Positions 33,076-42,537 of a DNA stretch of 51,636 nucleotides are shown here, in pieces. Within the stretch, counting starts at the first letter, position 1, and each line of letters begins with the position of its first letter. A program made the position numbers and the translations under genes. The stretch spans positions 1-51,636 of the forward strand of contig JAMNYO010000060.1 of NCBI GenBank assembly GCA_023622765.1. The letters run 5' to 3'. The notes below the pieces were generated by a model. The model was given only the letters and a program-made list of their open reading frames with translations, did no database searches and was not told the origin of the DNA. The stretch comes from Bacteroidota bacterium (lineage in GTDB: Bacteria > Bacteroidota > Bacteroidia > Bacteroidales > Dysgonomonadaceae).

Positions 33076-33672
33076 ATGAGATACAATACACAGAAAGAGA
33101 AACTGATCCTACCCGAGTACGGGCGCAACATCCAAAACATGGTGGATCACTGCATGGGTATCGAGAATCGTGAGGAGCGCACCAAATGCGCGTACACGAT
33201 CATCGATATCATGGGGAACATGTTCCCACACCTGAGGGATGTGAACAACTTTAAACATATCCTGTGGGACCACCTGGCCATTATGTCTGACTTCCAACTG
33301 GAGATCGATTACCCGTACGAGGTGATCACCAAGGAGGACCTCTACTCAACGCCCGAGAAGATCGAGTATAGCCGCCCCACCATGAAGTACCGCCATTACG
33401 GGAAGATATTGGAACGGATGATCCGGATCGCGGCCGACATGGAGGAGGGTGACAAGAGGAAGTACCTGGTAAAGCTGCTGCTTATCCAGATGAAAAAATC
33501 TCACACGCAGTGGAACAAGGAGGTGGATGACGCGAAGATCTTTTATGACCTGTACGAACTGTCGGGGGGGAAGATAAAGGTGAACGAAGAACAGTTTACG
33601 ATTCCCGAGGTAAAGGTCACGCCCACGCGCGGCAGGTTAAAAAATATCCGCTACCAGAGAAGGAGGAGGTAA
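33076..33672 (+). CDS. DUF4290 family protein
   Basis: 198 aa, soluble and helical, in a family restricted to Bacteroidota with unknown role. Characteristic parts are MRYNTQKEKLILPEYGRNIQ, the CAYTIIDIMGNMFPHLRDV helix, FKHILWDHLAIMSDF and the C-terminal LLIQMKKSHTQWN. The ATG at 33076 gives the family's usual start (M-x-YNTQ). The ATG at 33058 belongs to the 7-bp repeat and would add six residues. It lies 4 nt ahead of rimM, the common arrangement in Bacteroidales, so a translation- or ribosome-related role is plausible. Confidence 0.9.
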   Translation: MRYNTQKEKLILPEYGRNIQNMVDHCMGIENREERTKCAYTIIDIMGNMFPHLRDVNNFKHILWDHLAIMSDFQLEIDYPYEVITKEDLYSTPEKIEYSRPTMKYRHYGKILERMIRIAADMEEGDKRKYLVKLLLIQMKKSHTQWNKEVDDAKIFYDLYELSGGKIKVNEEQFTIPEVKVTPTRGRLKNIRYQRRRR

Positions 33673-33676
33673 CCGG

Positions 33677-34198
33677 ATGATCCACGAGAAGGATATTGTT
33701 CCGGTAGGACGTACGCGGAAGCCGTACGGGATAAGGGGGGAGATCATGCTTCTCTTCCATAAGCCGGTGTACGCTGATCTGGACGTGGATTTTTACTTCC
33801 TTGAAATGGATGGGATACCGGTTCCTTTTTTCGTAGAGGAGTTTATAGGGGTGACAGATACTACGGCCCGCGTGAAGTTCATGGACGTGGAGGATGAGGT
33901 AAAAGCCTCCCGCTTGGTCAACAAGCGGGTGTGGTTGCCACGCGAGACGGTTAAACCCCTGTCGGGGCAGGTGGAGGTCGGCTGGAGCTACTTCATCGGC
34001 TTCGAGGTGGAGGACCAGCACGGCTCGCTGTTGGGCACGATCCGAGAGGTGGATGATGCTACCATCAACGTGCTGTTCGTGGTGGTCCTTGATGAAGAGG
34101 AGCGGCTCATCCCGGCCACCGAAGATTTCATCCTCTCCATCGATGAGAAAAAGGGAACGATCAAGATGAACCTTCCTGAAGGTTTGCTGGACGAATGA
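33677..34198 (+). CDS. rimM: Ribosome maturation factor RimM
   Basis: 173 aa. It binds ribosomal protein S19 and helps 16S rRNA 3'-domain folding. The N-terminal barrel begins VPVGRTRKPYGIRGEI, the standard signature, and the C-terminal PRC-barrel shows IGFEVEDQHGSLLGTI and LIPATEDFILSIDEKKGTI. It lies between DUF4290 (4 nt) and dxr (13 nt) in one plus-strand operon. Confidence 0.95.
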   Translation: MIHEKDIVPVGRTRKPYGIRGEIMLLFHKPVYADLDVDFYFLEMDGIPVPFFVEEFIGVTDTTARVKFMDVEDEVKASRLVNKRVWLPRETVKPLSGQVEVGWSYFIGFEVEDQHGSLLGTIREVDDATINVLFVVVLDEEERLIPATEDFILSIDEKKGTIKMNLPEGLLDE

Positions 34199-34211
34199 GG
34201 CGAAACAGGTT

Positions 34212-35372
34212 ATGAAGGTTAGAAAACGGAATATTGCCATATTAGGATCTACCGGCTCCATCGGTACGCAGGCGCTGGACGTGATCGCGCGCTACCACGA
34301 ACGGTTCGAGGCCTACGCTTTGATCGCGAACAACAGCGTGGAGCAGCTGATTGAGCAAGCGCGCAGGTTCCAGCCCGAGATCGTGGTGACTGCCAACGAG
34401 TCGAAGTACGAGCAGTTGAAAGAGGCCTTGAGTGACTTGCCCATCAAGGTGTGGTGCGGGAGCGACGGGGTGGAGGCGGCGGTTCAAGCCGCGGAGGTGG
34501 ATATGGTGCTCGTGGCAACGGTAGGTTTCGCCGGGCTCACCCCCACGATTCAGGCGATTACCGCCGGGAAGGCCATCGCCTTGGCGAATAAAGAGACGTT
34601 GGTCGTGGCCGGCGAGTTGATCACTTCGTTGGCCCTAAAGCATAAAACCCCCATGTTGCCGGTCGATTCCGAGCATTCGGCCATCTTTCAATGCTTGAAC
34701 GGCGAGGGGGGTAATGAGGTTGAGAGAATTTGGCTCACCGCGTCGGGAGGCCCTTTTCGCACCTACACCAGGGAGCAGCTGCAACATGTCACGAAAGCGC
34801 AAGCGTTGGAGCATCCCAACTGGAGCATGGGGCAGAAGGTGACCATCGATTCCTCTACGCTCATCAATAAAGGCTTCGAGGTAATCGAGGCGAAATGGTT
34901 GTTTGATGTAGATCCATCGCGGATAGAGGTGCTGGTGCACCCGCAGTCTATCGTCCACTCGATGGTACAGTTCCGGGATACCTCCGTAATGGCGCAATTG
35001 GGGCAACCCGATATGCGGGTGCCCATACAGTACGCCTTCGCCTACCCGGAACGGCTGGCGTTGCCTATTGAGCCGGTCGATTTTTACAAGCTATCGAGCT
35101 TGACGTTCGAACAGCCCGATACGGATCGTTTTCCCAACTTGTGTTACGCTTACGAGGCGATTCGGGTAGGGGGCAACATGCCCTGCGTGCTGAACGCGGC
35201 CAACGAGGTGGCGGTCGAGCTCTTTTTACAGGAGCGCATCGGGTTCACGCGGATGAGCCAGTTGATCGAGAAGACCTTGCAAAAGGCGTCGTTTATCTCC
35301 AAGCCATCACTGAATGACTACCTGGAGAGTGATACCGAAGCGAGGAAGATCGCGTTTGAATACGCGCGTTAA
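34212..35372 (+). CDS. dxr: 1-deoxy-D-xylulose 5-phosphate reductoisomerase
   Basis: 386 aa, the second step of the MEP isoprenoid pathway (DXP to MEP, NADPH and divalent metal). NADPH loop AILGSTGSIGTQALDVI, the segment ALANKETLVVAGE, metal ligands in LPVDSEHSAIFQC, the flexible loop LTASGGPFRTY, HPNWSMGQKVTIDSSTL and the C-terminal helices with NAANEVAVELFL are all present. Length is normal. It is the third gene of the DUF4290-rimM-dxr-rseP run. Confidence 0.97.
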   Translation: MKVRKRNIAILGSTGSIGTQALDVIARYHERFEAYALIANNSVEQLIEQARRFQPEIVVTANESKYEQLKEALSDLPIKVWCGSDGVEAAVQAAEVDMVLVATVGFAGLTPTIQAITAGKAIALANKETLVVAGELITSLALKHKTPMLPVDSEHSAIFQCLNGEGGNEVERIWLTASGGPFRTYTREQLQHVTKAQALEHPNWSMGQKVTIDSSTLINKGFEVIEAKWLFDVDPSRIEVLVHPQSIVHSMVQFRDTSVMAQLGQPDMRVPIQYAFAYPERLALPIEPVDFYKLSSLTFEQPDTDRFPNLCYAYEAIRVGGNMPCVLNAANEVAVELFLQERIGFTRMSQLIEKTLQKASFISKPSLNDYLESDTEARKIAFEYAR

Positions 35373-35396
35373 CAACGCACACATTTTTTTGAGTAG

Positions 35397-36719
35397 ATGG
35401 AAACATTTTTGATGAAGGCGTTGCAGTTGATACTGAGCCTTTCGATTTTGGTGCTGGTCCACGAGTTTGGGCACTTTATCTTTGCCCGGATGTTCAAGAT
35501 ACGGGTCGAAAAGTTTTACCTTTTCTTTGACCCCTGGTTCGCGCTGTTCAGGTATAAGCCCAAGAACAGCCACACTGAATACGGGATAGGGTGGCTACCT
35601 CTGGGAGGGTACGTCAAGATAGCCGGTATGATCGACGAGTCGATGGACAAGGAGCAGTTGGCGCAACCACCTGAACCTTGGGAGTTTCGCTCGAAACCGG
35701 CTTGGCAACGGTTGCTGGTGATGGTGGCGGGGGTGCTGTTTAACCTGTTGCTGGCATTCGTTATCTACGCCATGGTGCTGTTCACGTGGAATGATACCTA
35801 CCTTCCCTTGCGCAACGTGACGCAAGGGATGGAGTTCAGCAACGCCGCGCAACAGGCCGGCTTCCGTGATGGCGATATCTTGCTGAAAGCGGACGACAAG
35901 GTGTTGGAGCGATTCGGTGTACGTACCTTGCTGGACGTGGCTGACGCCGATGAGGTGACCGTGCTGAGGGGGGGTGAAGAGGTGGTGTTGACCATGCAGG
36001 AAGGGTTGATGAAGCGGTTGCTGGCCGATAAGGAGGGGTTTGCCGCCTATCGTATTCCCGCCATGGTACAGGAGACCATGAAGGGGAGCGCGGCCGAACG
36101 GGCCGGCTTGACGCGGGGCGATAGTATCGTCGCCGTCAATGGCGAAGCCATCCTGGTGTTTGGTGACCTCCGCACGCACCTCGATGCTCATCGTGGTGAG
36201 GAGGTTCAGCTAGACTATTACCGTTCAGGAGTACTGCAGAGTACTACCGTACGTGTCGACTCGGCCGGTACGCTGGGCTTCTACGCGATGGGCGCGGCGC
36301 AGGTTTACCCGATGGTAACGCTTTCGTACGGCTTTTTCGAGTCGTTCCCGGCTGGTATCAAGATGGGCGTGCAGACGTTGAGGGATTACGTGGCGCAATT
36401 CAAATATGTCTTCACCAAGGAGGGTGCCTCCTCGTTGGGGGGATTCGGTGCCATCGGCAACCTCTTCCCCGCGCAGTGGAACTGGCAGGCATTTTGGTTG
36501 ATGACCGCCTTCCTCTCGGTTATCCTCGCGTTCATGAATATCCTGCCCATCCCCGCGCTTGACGGGGGACATGTTTTGTTCCTGATCTACGAGGTGATCG
36601 TGAGGAGAAAACCCAACGAGAAGCTCATGGAGTACGCGCAGGTAGCGGGGATGATATTCTTGCTGGGACTGGTGCTGTACGCCAACGGCATGGATATCGT
36701 GAGGGCGATATTTAATTAG
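35397..36719 (+). CDS. rseP: RIP site-2 metalloprotease RseP
   Basis: 440 aa intramembrane zinc protease. Active-site HEFGH (H22, E23, H26) lies in the first helix and the partner motif ALDGGH near residue 390. Two PDZ domains lie between: about 140-200 (AAQQAGFRDGDILLKADD) and 215-290 (AAERAGLTRGDSIVAVNG). A loop insert after the first helix (DPWFALFRYKPKNS) is typical of this phylum. It would cut anti-sigma factors or leftover signal peptides in the inner membrane. It follows dxr by 24 nt. Confidence 0.96.
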   Translation: METFLMKALQLILSLSILVLVHEFGHFIFARMFKIRVEKFYLFFDPWFALFRYKPKNSHTEYGIGWLPLGGYVKIAGMIDESMDKEQLAQPPEPWEFRSKPAWQRLLVMVAGVLFNLLLAFVIYAMVLFTWNDTYLPLRNVTQGMEFSNAAQQAGFRDGDILLKADDKVLERFGVRTLLDVADADEVTVLRGGEEVVLTMQEGLMKRLLADKEGFAAYRIPAMVQETMKGSAAERAGLTRGDSIVAVNGEAILVFGDLRTHLDAHRGEEVQLDYYRSGVLQSTTVRVDSAGTLGFYAMGAAQVYPMVTLSYGFFESFPAGIKMGVQTLRDYVAQFKYVFTKEGASSLGGFGAIGNLFPAQWNWQAFWLMTAFLSVILAFMNILPIPALDGGHVLFLIYEVIVRRKPNEKLMEYAQVAGMIFLLGLVLYANGMDIVRAIFN

Positions 36720-36736
36720 TAAAGAAAAAAAATCGT

Positions 36737-37687
36737 ATGAAAGTTTCGGAATTAGTGAACGCAACGCAGAAGACGGCGTTTTCGTTCGAGCTGTTGCCCC
36801 CACTAAAGGGCAATAGCATCCAGCAGGTGTTTAACGCGATCGACCGACTGAAGGAGTTCGATCCCAAGTACATTAATATTACCACGCATCACAGCGAGAA
36901 CGTGTATCAAGAAGACGAAACGGGGATCTACCGGAAGGTGAACGTCCGGAGGCGCCCCGGGACGGTAGCCATCGCGGCTACCATCCAGTACCGTTACGGG
37001 ATACGGGCCATACCGCATATCATCTCCAGGGGATTCTCCAAGGAGGAGACCGAATACGCGCTAATCGACCTGTCGTTCTTAGGGTTGACTGACCTGTTGT
37101 TGTTAAGGGGTGATAGCAAGAACCTGGATGCAGAGCAGCGGGCCATGGATAGCCATTTGTACGCCACGGGGCTGCAGGAGCAGGTGAACAACTTTAACAA
37201 GGGGATCGGATACGATGGTGCCCCATTCACCGCACCCGAGGAGCCCTTCTCGTACGGGATGGCTTGCTACCCGGAGAAGCATGAGGAGTCACCCAACATG
37301 GAGTCGGAGATATATTACACGAAGATGAAGGTGGACAATGGGGCCGACTACCTGGTCACCCAGATGTTTTTCGATAACAGCAAGTATTTCGAGTTCGTGG
37401 AGCGATGCAGGGAATCGGGTATCACGGTCCCAATCATACCCGGTATCAAGCCCATTCACCTGATGAACCAGCTGACCGTTTTACCCCGGATATTTAGAAC
37501 CGATATCCCGGAGGAATTGGCATCCGAGCTCCGCAAGTGTAAGGACGACGAGGCGGCTAAAGAGGTGGGGGTGGAGTGGTGCATCAAACAGTGCCGGGAG
37601 CTGGTACAGAGCGGTGTGCCAAGCATCCATTTCTACGCGCTGATGGCCACGGAGAGCGTCTACCGGGTCGCGAAAGAGATATATTAA
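36737..37687 (+). CDS. metF: 5,10-methylenetetrahydrofolate reductase
   Basis: 316 aa TIM-barrel FAD enzyme giving 5-methyl-THF for methionine synthesis. Marks: FSFELLPPL, YINITTHHSE, GTVAIAATIQYRYGIRAIPH, LTDLLLLRGD (the FAD/folate loop), MACYPEKHEESPN, VDNGADYLVTQMFFDN and the helix PIIPGIKPIHLMNQL. Starts 17 nt after rseP, with a long A-rich tract before the ATG. The 71 nt between its stop and the holB start contain only a weak (C/T)GATAA-type repetition (ACGATAA words). Confidence 0.95.
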   Translation: MKVSELVNATQKTAFSFELLPPLKGNSIQQVFNAIDRLKEFDPKYINITTHHSENVYQEDETGIYRKVNVRRRPGTVAIAATIQYRYGIRAIPHIISRGFSKEETEYALIDLSFLGLTDLLLLRGDSKNLDAEQRAMDSHLYATGLQEQVNNFNKGIGYDGAPFTAPEEPFSYGMACYPEKHEESPNMESEIYYTKMKVDNGADYLVTQMFFDNSKYFEFVERCRESGITVPIIPGIKPIHLMNQLTVLPRIFRTDIPEELASELRKCKDDEAAKEVGVEWCIKQCRELVQSGVPSIHFYALMATESVYRVAKEIY

Positions 37688-37758
37688 GCGGTACGGGTAA
37701 CGATAAGGGAAACGATGATATAAACGGGCACGGATTACAGTAACGATAACGATAGAGG

Positions 37759-38868
37759 GTGTATTTTCGCGATATCATAGGGCATCATGATATCAAGCGC
37801 CACCTGATTAACTCGGTGGAGCAGGGTCTCGTTCCGCACGCGCGTATCTTTCACGGCCCCGAGGGGGTGGGGAAGCTCCCCTTGGCCATCGCGTACGCCC
37901 GCTACCTTAACTGCGGCCAACGCGGTTCGGATGACGCGTGCGGTAAGTGTCCCTCTTGCCTGAAGTTTGATAAGCTGGCGCACCCCGACCTCCATTTTGT
38001 CTTCCCGGTGGTTAAGTCGAAAGTGAGTGACGACTACCTGCCCGAGTGGCGGGAGATGCTGTCCGGGAGGGCCTACTTCAACCTGAATCAGTGGCTGCAA
38101 TTCATTGACGCTCAGAACGCACAGGGGCTGATATACGAGAAGGAGAGCGGCGAGATCATCCGAAAGTTGAACCTCAAGGTATACGAGGCGCCTTACAAGG
38201 TGATGATCGTCTGGTTGCCCGAGAAGATGCACCTCGCCTGTTCGAACAAGTTGCTGAAGATGATCGAGGAGCCGCCACCCAATACCGTCTTCCTCCTTGT
38301 CACGGAGGATGCTGAAAACGTGTTGCAGACCATCTGGTCGCGTTGTCAGCCCCTGCACGTGGGTGGTATCGCCCCAGAGGATATGGTGGAGGCACTGCAG
38401 CGGACCTACGCGTTGGATGGTGAACGGGCAGAGATGGCGGCCCACATCGCGCGGGGTAGTTACTTGAGGGCGGTAGAGTTAATCGAGGCGTCCGATGAGA
38501 ACAGCTTCTTCTTTGACCTTTTTAAGGAGATGACGCGGGCTTCGTTTTCGCGCGACGTTAAGAAAATAAAGGGGGTGGCAAATGAGATCGCGGGCATTGG
38601 CCGGGAGATGCAAAAGAGCTTCCTCCTCTACTCGCTGCGCCTCTTCAGGGAGTACTTCATCAGCAACCTCAACGAGCCTCAGATGGTTTACCTCAACAAG
38701 GAGGAGCGTCAGTTTGGGGAGCGTTTCGCCCCTTTCGTCAACGAGAAGAATATCCAGGGGTTTTACGACGAGTTCTCGTTGGCCTACCGACAAATTGAGC
38801 AAAATGGGAACGCGAAGATTGTCTTTCTCGATCTTTGTTTGCAGGTTACCCTATTTTTACGGAAATAA
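37759..38868 (+). CDS. holB: DNA polymerase III delta' subunit
   Basis: 369 aa clamp-loader subunit, with a GTG start (37759). P-loop-like GPEGVGKLPLA has Leu where Thr/Ser is usual, consistent with delta' not hydrolysing ATP. A four-Cys zinc module follows (LNCGQ, CGKCPSCLKF). Then come YKVMIVWLPEKM, KLLKMIEEPPPNTVFLL and the SRC region TIWSRCQPLHV. The C-terminal helical collar (about 220-369) is variable as in other Bacteroidota. It precedes the PSP1/ricT homolog, the usual gene order in this order. Confidence 0.92.
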   Translation: MYFRDIIGHHDIKRHLINSVEQGLVPHARIFHGPEGVGKLPLAIAYARYLNCGQRGSDDACGKCPSCLKFDKLAHPDLHFVFPVVKSKVSDDYLPEWREMLSGRAYFNLNQWLQFIDAQNAQGLIYEKESGEIIRKLNLKVYEAPYKVMIVWLPEKMHLACSNKLLKMIEEPPPNTVFLLVTEDAENVLQTIWSRCQPLHVGGIAPEDMVEALQRTYALDGERAEMAAHIARGSYLRAVELIEASDENSFFFDLFKEMTRASFSRDVKKIKGVANEIAGIGREMQKSFLLYSLRLFREYFISNLNEPQMVYLNKEERQFGERFAPFVNEKNIQGFYDEFSLAYRQIEQNGNAKIVFLDLCLQVTLFLRK

Positions 38869-38918
38869 TTTCGTAACTTGCGTATCCTAACGGTTTACAT
38901 CATTTCAAAAAGTCTCGC

Positions 38919-38934
38919 CCACCGTTTTCGGTGG
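38919..38934. promoter_or_regulatory. Small hairpin just before ricT
   Basis: CCACCG-TTTT-CGGTGG, ending 11 nt before the ATG at 38946. It could hold back ribosome binding or mark a weak transcript end after holB. Confidence 0.35.
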
Positions 38935-38945
38935 TGAATAGATAT

Positions 38946-40568
38946 ATGGACAAAGAACAATTAGCAGATAAGATGGCGGCTACCGAACCTTTAAAAGCGG
39001 TAACCGTGCGAAATGGGAAGAGCTGTCGCGGGTATATGCCGCACACGAATAAGCTTCACACGTACGATTGGCTACACGACTCCCCCGAGTTCCAGAAGTT
39101 GAGCAACATGGTGGAGGTGCAATTTAAAAATACCCGGAAAGGGTATTACGTGAATAGCAACAACCTGGAGTTGGAGCAGGGCGACCTAGTCGCCGTGGAA
39201 GCAACACCCGGGCATGATGTTGGGACGGTTACGCTTACCGGTAAGCTGGTGGAGTACCAGATGAAGAAAATCCATTACCGCCCCGATCCCAACGGTGGGA
39301 TGAAGCGGGTCTACCGGATAGCCCGCCCCGCGGATATCGAGAAGTATGAGCAGGCCAAGGCCAGGGAGCAATCGACCATGATCCGTTCAAGACAGATCGC
39401 CGAGGAACTAGGCCTTCAAATGAAGATTGGCGACGTGGAGTATCAGGGAGATGGAAACAAGGCAATCTTCTATTATATAGCCGATGAGCGTGTGGACTTC
39501 CGCCAGCTAATCAAAGTGTTGGCGAGCGAGTTCCGCGTGAAGATAGAGATGAAGCAGATTGGCGCGCGGCAGGAGGCAGGCCGTATTGGCGGTATTGGTC
39601 CCTGCGGGGGGCAGTTGTGCTGTAGCAGTTGGATGTCGAGCTTCGTCTCGGTATCCACATCGGCGGCCCGCGCCCAGGACATCGCGATAAACCCCCAAAA
39701 GTTAGCTGGCCAGTGTAGTAAACTGAAGTGCTGCATGAACTACGAGGTGGATATCTACATCGAGGCGCAGCGTGATCTTCCCTCACGTGAAATCGTGTTG
39801 GAGACGAGGGATGCCGACTATTATCATTTTAAGGCTGATGTCCTCGCCGGTAAGGTCACCTATTCCACCGATAAGAATAACGGGACCAACTTGGTGACAA
39901 TCCCCAAAGCACGTGCGTTTGAGGTTATCTCGATGAACAAGCAAGGGAAGAAACCACTCAGCCTTACTGCGCAGCATGAGACTGGGCCAAGAGGCAAGGG
40001 TGACTTTAACGGCAAGGACCTGTTGGAAGAGGAGAGTATCACCCGTTTCGATACACAGCTTGGCAGCTCGCCGAAACGAAAAAGGAAACCGCGTAAGCGA
40101 CGTTCAAACATTTCCGAGCGAACGGGGAGAGGCGATAACGCATCCGCGAGAGCGGATGTGGCTCCAAGTGATGCACCGTCAACGGGGTCAAACACAAATG
40201 CCTCGACGAATGCGGAGGGAGGGTCAAACACTGTACAGCAAACGGGAAAAAGGGGGCAACGCCGAAGCAGGCCGTCCAACAGAAGGAGGTCTTCGGGTGA
40301 AAACAACCCTTCGGGAGGAGGAAAGTCCGCGGGAGGAGGAAGGTCTTCAGGTGTAAGGAAATCTTCGAATGAAAGGCAGTCCCAGGGCGATCGTGAAGCA
40401 TCTCGCAGAAGATCAGAAAGGCCTTTGTCAGGTAATAGGAGATCCTCGGCCGACCGTGAAGTGTCCCAGAAAAAGTCTACAGACCCCGCGGAAGGTAACC
40501 GGAGACCCACGACAGGCGATAACAGGTCCGCGAGGGGTGAAAAGAAAATCCCGGGTCGCGATGATTAG
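38946..40568 (+). CDS. ricT: PSP1-domain protein, RicT/YaaT-like
   Basis: 540 aa. The PSP1 domain has two conserved Cys pairs, RIGGIGPCGGQLCCSSW and GQCSKLKCCMNYE, with QIGARQEAGRIGG before them. In Bacillus the RicT homolog works with RicA and RicF in an Fe-S-containing complex that affects RNA processing; whether that holds here is unknown. From about residue 370 the protein becomes a basic, Ser/Arg/Gly-rich low-complexity tail of about 170 residues (KRKRKPRKRRSN, SNRRRSSGEN, repeated RRSS), suggesting RNA contact. ATG 38946 is preferred to the GTG at 38931, which is inside the hairpin. Its stop overlaps the gldH start. Confidence 0.88.
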   Translation: MDKEQLADKMAATEPLKAVTVRNGKSCRGYMPHTNKLHTYDWLHDSPEFQKLSNMVEVQFKNTRKGYYVNSNNLELEQGDLVAVEATPGHDVGTVTLTGKLVEYQMKKIHYRPDPNGGMKRVYRIARPADIEKYEQAKAREQSTMIRSRQIAEELGLQMKIGDVEYQGDGNKAIFYYIADERVDFRQLIKVLASEFRVKIEMKQIGARQEAGRIGGIGPCGGQLCCSSWMSSFVSVSTSAARAQDIAINPQKLAGQCSKLKCCMNYEVDIYIEAQRDLPSREIVLETRDADYYHFKADVLAGKVTYSTDKNNGTNLVTIPKARAFEVISMNKQGKKPLSLTAQHETGPRGKGDFNGKDLLEEESITRFDTQLGSSPKRKRKPRKRRSNISERTGRGDNASARADVAPSDAPSTGSNTNASTNAEGGSNTVQQTGKRGQRRSRPSNRRRSSGENNPSGGGKSAGGGRSSGVRKSSNERQSQGDREASRRRSERPLSGNRRSSADREVSQKKSTDPAEGNRRPTTGDNRSARGEKKIPGRDD

Positions 40569-41052
40569 GCAGGGTTCGTTGGCGTGCCTGGCGTGCCTAA
40601 CATTGCTGTTGATCGTATCGGCATCATGCTCCAAAGGGGAGGTGTACTACCGGTTTCATCATCTTCAGCATGGGAAGTGGCATCGGGATTCATCGCTCCT
40701 GTTCGCCGTCGACTCCACGGTACTCCAACCGGGCAAGCCCTTTAGCCTCTCCATCGAGCTCTCCTTCAACAACTCCTACCCCTATCAAGACTTTTGGTTA
40801 CGCGTGGAGCATAATCTGACCGATCCTTTTTTCCGGAGTGATACCCTATACGTAAAGGTGGCTGATGAGCGCGGCAGGTGGCTAGGCAGCGGGGTAGGCG
40901 GGTTGCACCAGTTATCGATTGCCTGTCCTTATGTCGTGCGTCCAACCGCCCGTGACTCCACAACGGGCTACCGTGTGACAATGGCTCATTACATGGATGA
41001 TAATCCCTTGAAAGGGGTGGAAAAGGTGGGATTAAAGTTGGTTCAACAATAG
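40561..41052 (+). CDS. gldH: Gliding-motility-type lipoprotein GldH
   Basis: 163 aa lipoprotein, lipobox Cys23 (LLIVSASC-SKG). The body has family features: VYYRFHHLQHGKWHRDS, LSIELSFNNSYPYQDFWL, LYVKVADERGRWLGSGVGG and the terminal VTMAHYMDDNPLKGVEKVG. GldH is needed for gliding in Flavobacterium but is also present next to holB/ricT in many non-motile Bacteroidales, so motility cannot be inferred. It starts at ATG 40561, overlapping the ricT stop by 8 nt, which indicates translational coupling. A longer frame beginning at 40369 is only the antisense-free overlap with ricT. Confidence 0.9.
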   Translation: MIRQGSLACLACLTLLLIVSASCSKGEVYYRFHHLQHGKWHRDSSLLFAVDSTVLQPGKPFSLSIELSFNNSYPYQDFWLRVEHNLTDPFFRSDTLYVKVADERGRWLGSGVGGLHQLSIACPYVVRPTARDSTTGYRVTMAHYMDDNPLKGVEKVGLKLVQQ

Positions 41053-41129
41053 TCGTCGCAGCTTACAAAATGTATAGCTATTGGTGAAAAATTAACGTCT
41101 GATACTTGCTTTTATTCAAAAACAAAGGT

Positions 41130-41137
41130 TATATTTG
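41130..41137 (+). promoter_or_regulatory. Promoter (-7 element) of korDABC
   Basis: TATATTTG, with TTG about 20 nt upstream. It gives a leader of about 30 nt to korD at 41176. Confidence 0.6.
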
Positions 41138-41175
41138 TAAAAATAATTCTCTGAAAGAAAAAATACTCCATAGAA

Positions 41176-41406
41176 ATGGCAAAAATTAAGGGTTACGTCG
41201 AGGTAAATACCAGTCGCTGCAAAGGGTGTGACTTGTGCGTGGTCGCCTGTCCCACGGGAGCGCTGGAGTTAGAACCGCGAGAGGTGAATGACCGTGGGTA
41301 TCATTTCGTCTACCTGAAGCACCCCGACGAGTGCATCGGTTGTGCGAATTGCGGGTACGTATGTCCTGATGGTTGTTTAACCATCTACCGGATGAAAGTG
41401 GGATAA
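41176..41406 (+). CDS. korD: 2-oxoacid:ferredoxin oxidoreductase, ferredoxin-like delta subunit
   Basis: 76 aa with two [4Fe-4S] motifs, CKGCDLCVVACP and CIGCANCGYVCP. It is the electron-carrying subunit of the four-part 2-oxoacid:ferredoxin oxidoreductase encoded by the following genes. Typical length for the separate delta subunit. First gene of the operon after its own promoter. Confidence 0.93.
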   Translation: MAKIKGYVEVNTSRCKGCDLCVVACPTGALELEPREVNDRGYHFVYLKHPDECIGCANCGYVCPDGCLTIYRMKVG

Positions 41407-41451
41407 TTACCCCTGGGTTATGGATGTGAAACAAGCAGTAAAATAAACATA

Positions 41452-42537
41452 ATGGCAGAAGCAATATCTTTGATGAAAGGGAACGACGCCATCGCCCACG
41501 CGGCTATTCGCTACGGGGTGGATGGTTACTTCGGGTACCCCATTACCCCGCAATCGGAAGTGATCGAGGTCCTGATGGAGGCCGCCCCGTGGAAAACCAC
41601 GGGTATGGTGGTTCTACAGGCCGAGAGCGAGGTGTCCGCCATCAACATGGTATATGGCGGGGCGGCTTGCGGCAAGTACGTGATGACCAGCTCGTCTAGC
41701 CCGGGCATTAGCCTGAAACAGGAGGGTATCTCCTACATGGCAGGCGCGGAACTGCCCTGCCTTATCGTGAACGTGCAACGGGGCGGCCCTGGCCTGGGCA
41801 CCATCCAGCCGTCACAGGCCGACTACTTCCAGACGGTTAAGGGTGGAGGGCATGGTGATTACAAGTTAATCACGCTGGCTCCCAACTCCGTGCAGGAGAT
41901 GGCCGATTTCGTCGCACTCGGGTTTGATTTGGCTTTCAAGTACCGTAACCCGGCTATAATCCTCACCGATGGGGTTATCGGTCAGATGATGGAGAAGGTA
42001 AAACTACCTGAGTTCCGTCGCCGCAGAACGGAGGAGGAAGTCCGAGAGCAATGCCCCTGGGCTACCCTTGGAAAAACAGCCGATCGAGGACCCAATATTA
42101 TCACTTCGCTTGAGCTGGGCTCCGCGGAGATGGAGGAGAACAACAAACGCTTCCAGGCGAAATACCGCGTTATCGAGGAGAAAGAGGTGCGGTACGAAGA
42201 GATCCAGTGTGACGATGCCGATTACCTGCTGGTAGCCTTCGGTTCGGCTGCACGCATTTGCCTGAAAACCATACAGCTGGCACGGGAAGAGGGGATCAAG
42301 GTGGGGTTGATTCGCCCCATCACCTTGTGGCCATTCCCGGCGAAAGTGTTGTATGGCTATGCCGATACGGTGAAGGGGATGCTTACCGTGGAACTCAACG
42401 CGGGGCAGATGGTTGAGGATGTGCGCTTGGCTGTTAACGGGAAGGTTCCCGTGGAACATTACGGTCGACTAGGGGGTATTGTACCCACCCCGGACGAAGT
42501 GCTGGTGGCGTTGAAAAAGAAAATGGAAATAAAATAG
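41452..42537 (+). CDS. korA: 2-oxoacid:ferredoxin oxidoreductase, alpha subunit
   Basis: 361 aa. N-terminal pyrimidine-binding half (GNDAIAHAAIRYGVDGYFGYPITPQSE, quoted in parts: AIRYGVDGYFGYPITPQ), EVSAINMVYGGAACG, SSSSPGISLKQEGISYM and PCLIVNVQRGGPG. Domain II follows from about residue 255 (ADYLLVAFGSAARI, IKVGLIRPITLWPFP, ELNAGQMVEDVRL). The enzyme decarboxylates a 2-oxoacid and passes electrons to ferredoxin. Whether the substrate is 2-oxoglutarate or branched-chain 2-oxoacids (VOR/KOR) cannot be told from sequence by eye. Confidence 0.92.
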   Translation: MAEAISLMKGNDAIAHAAIRYGVDGYFGYPITPQSEVIEVLMEAAPWKTTGMVVLQAESEVSAINMVYGGAACGKYVMTSSSSPGISLKQEGISYMAGAELPCLIVNVQRGGPGLGTIQPSQADYFQTVKGGGHGDYKLITLAPNSVQEMADFVALGFDLAFKYRNPAIILTDGVIGQMMEKVKLPEFRRRRTEEEVREQCPWATLGKTADRGPNIITSLELGSAEMEENNKRFQAKYRVIEEKEVRYEEIQCDDADYLLVAFGSAARICLKTIQLAREEGIKVGLIRPITLWPFPAKVLYGYADTVKGMLTVELNAGQMVEDVRLAVNGKVPVEHYGRLGGIVPTPDEVLVALKKKMEIK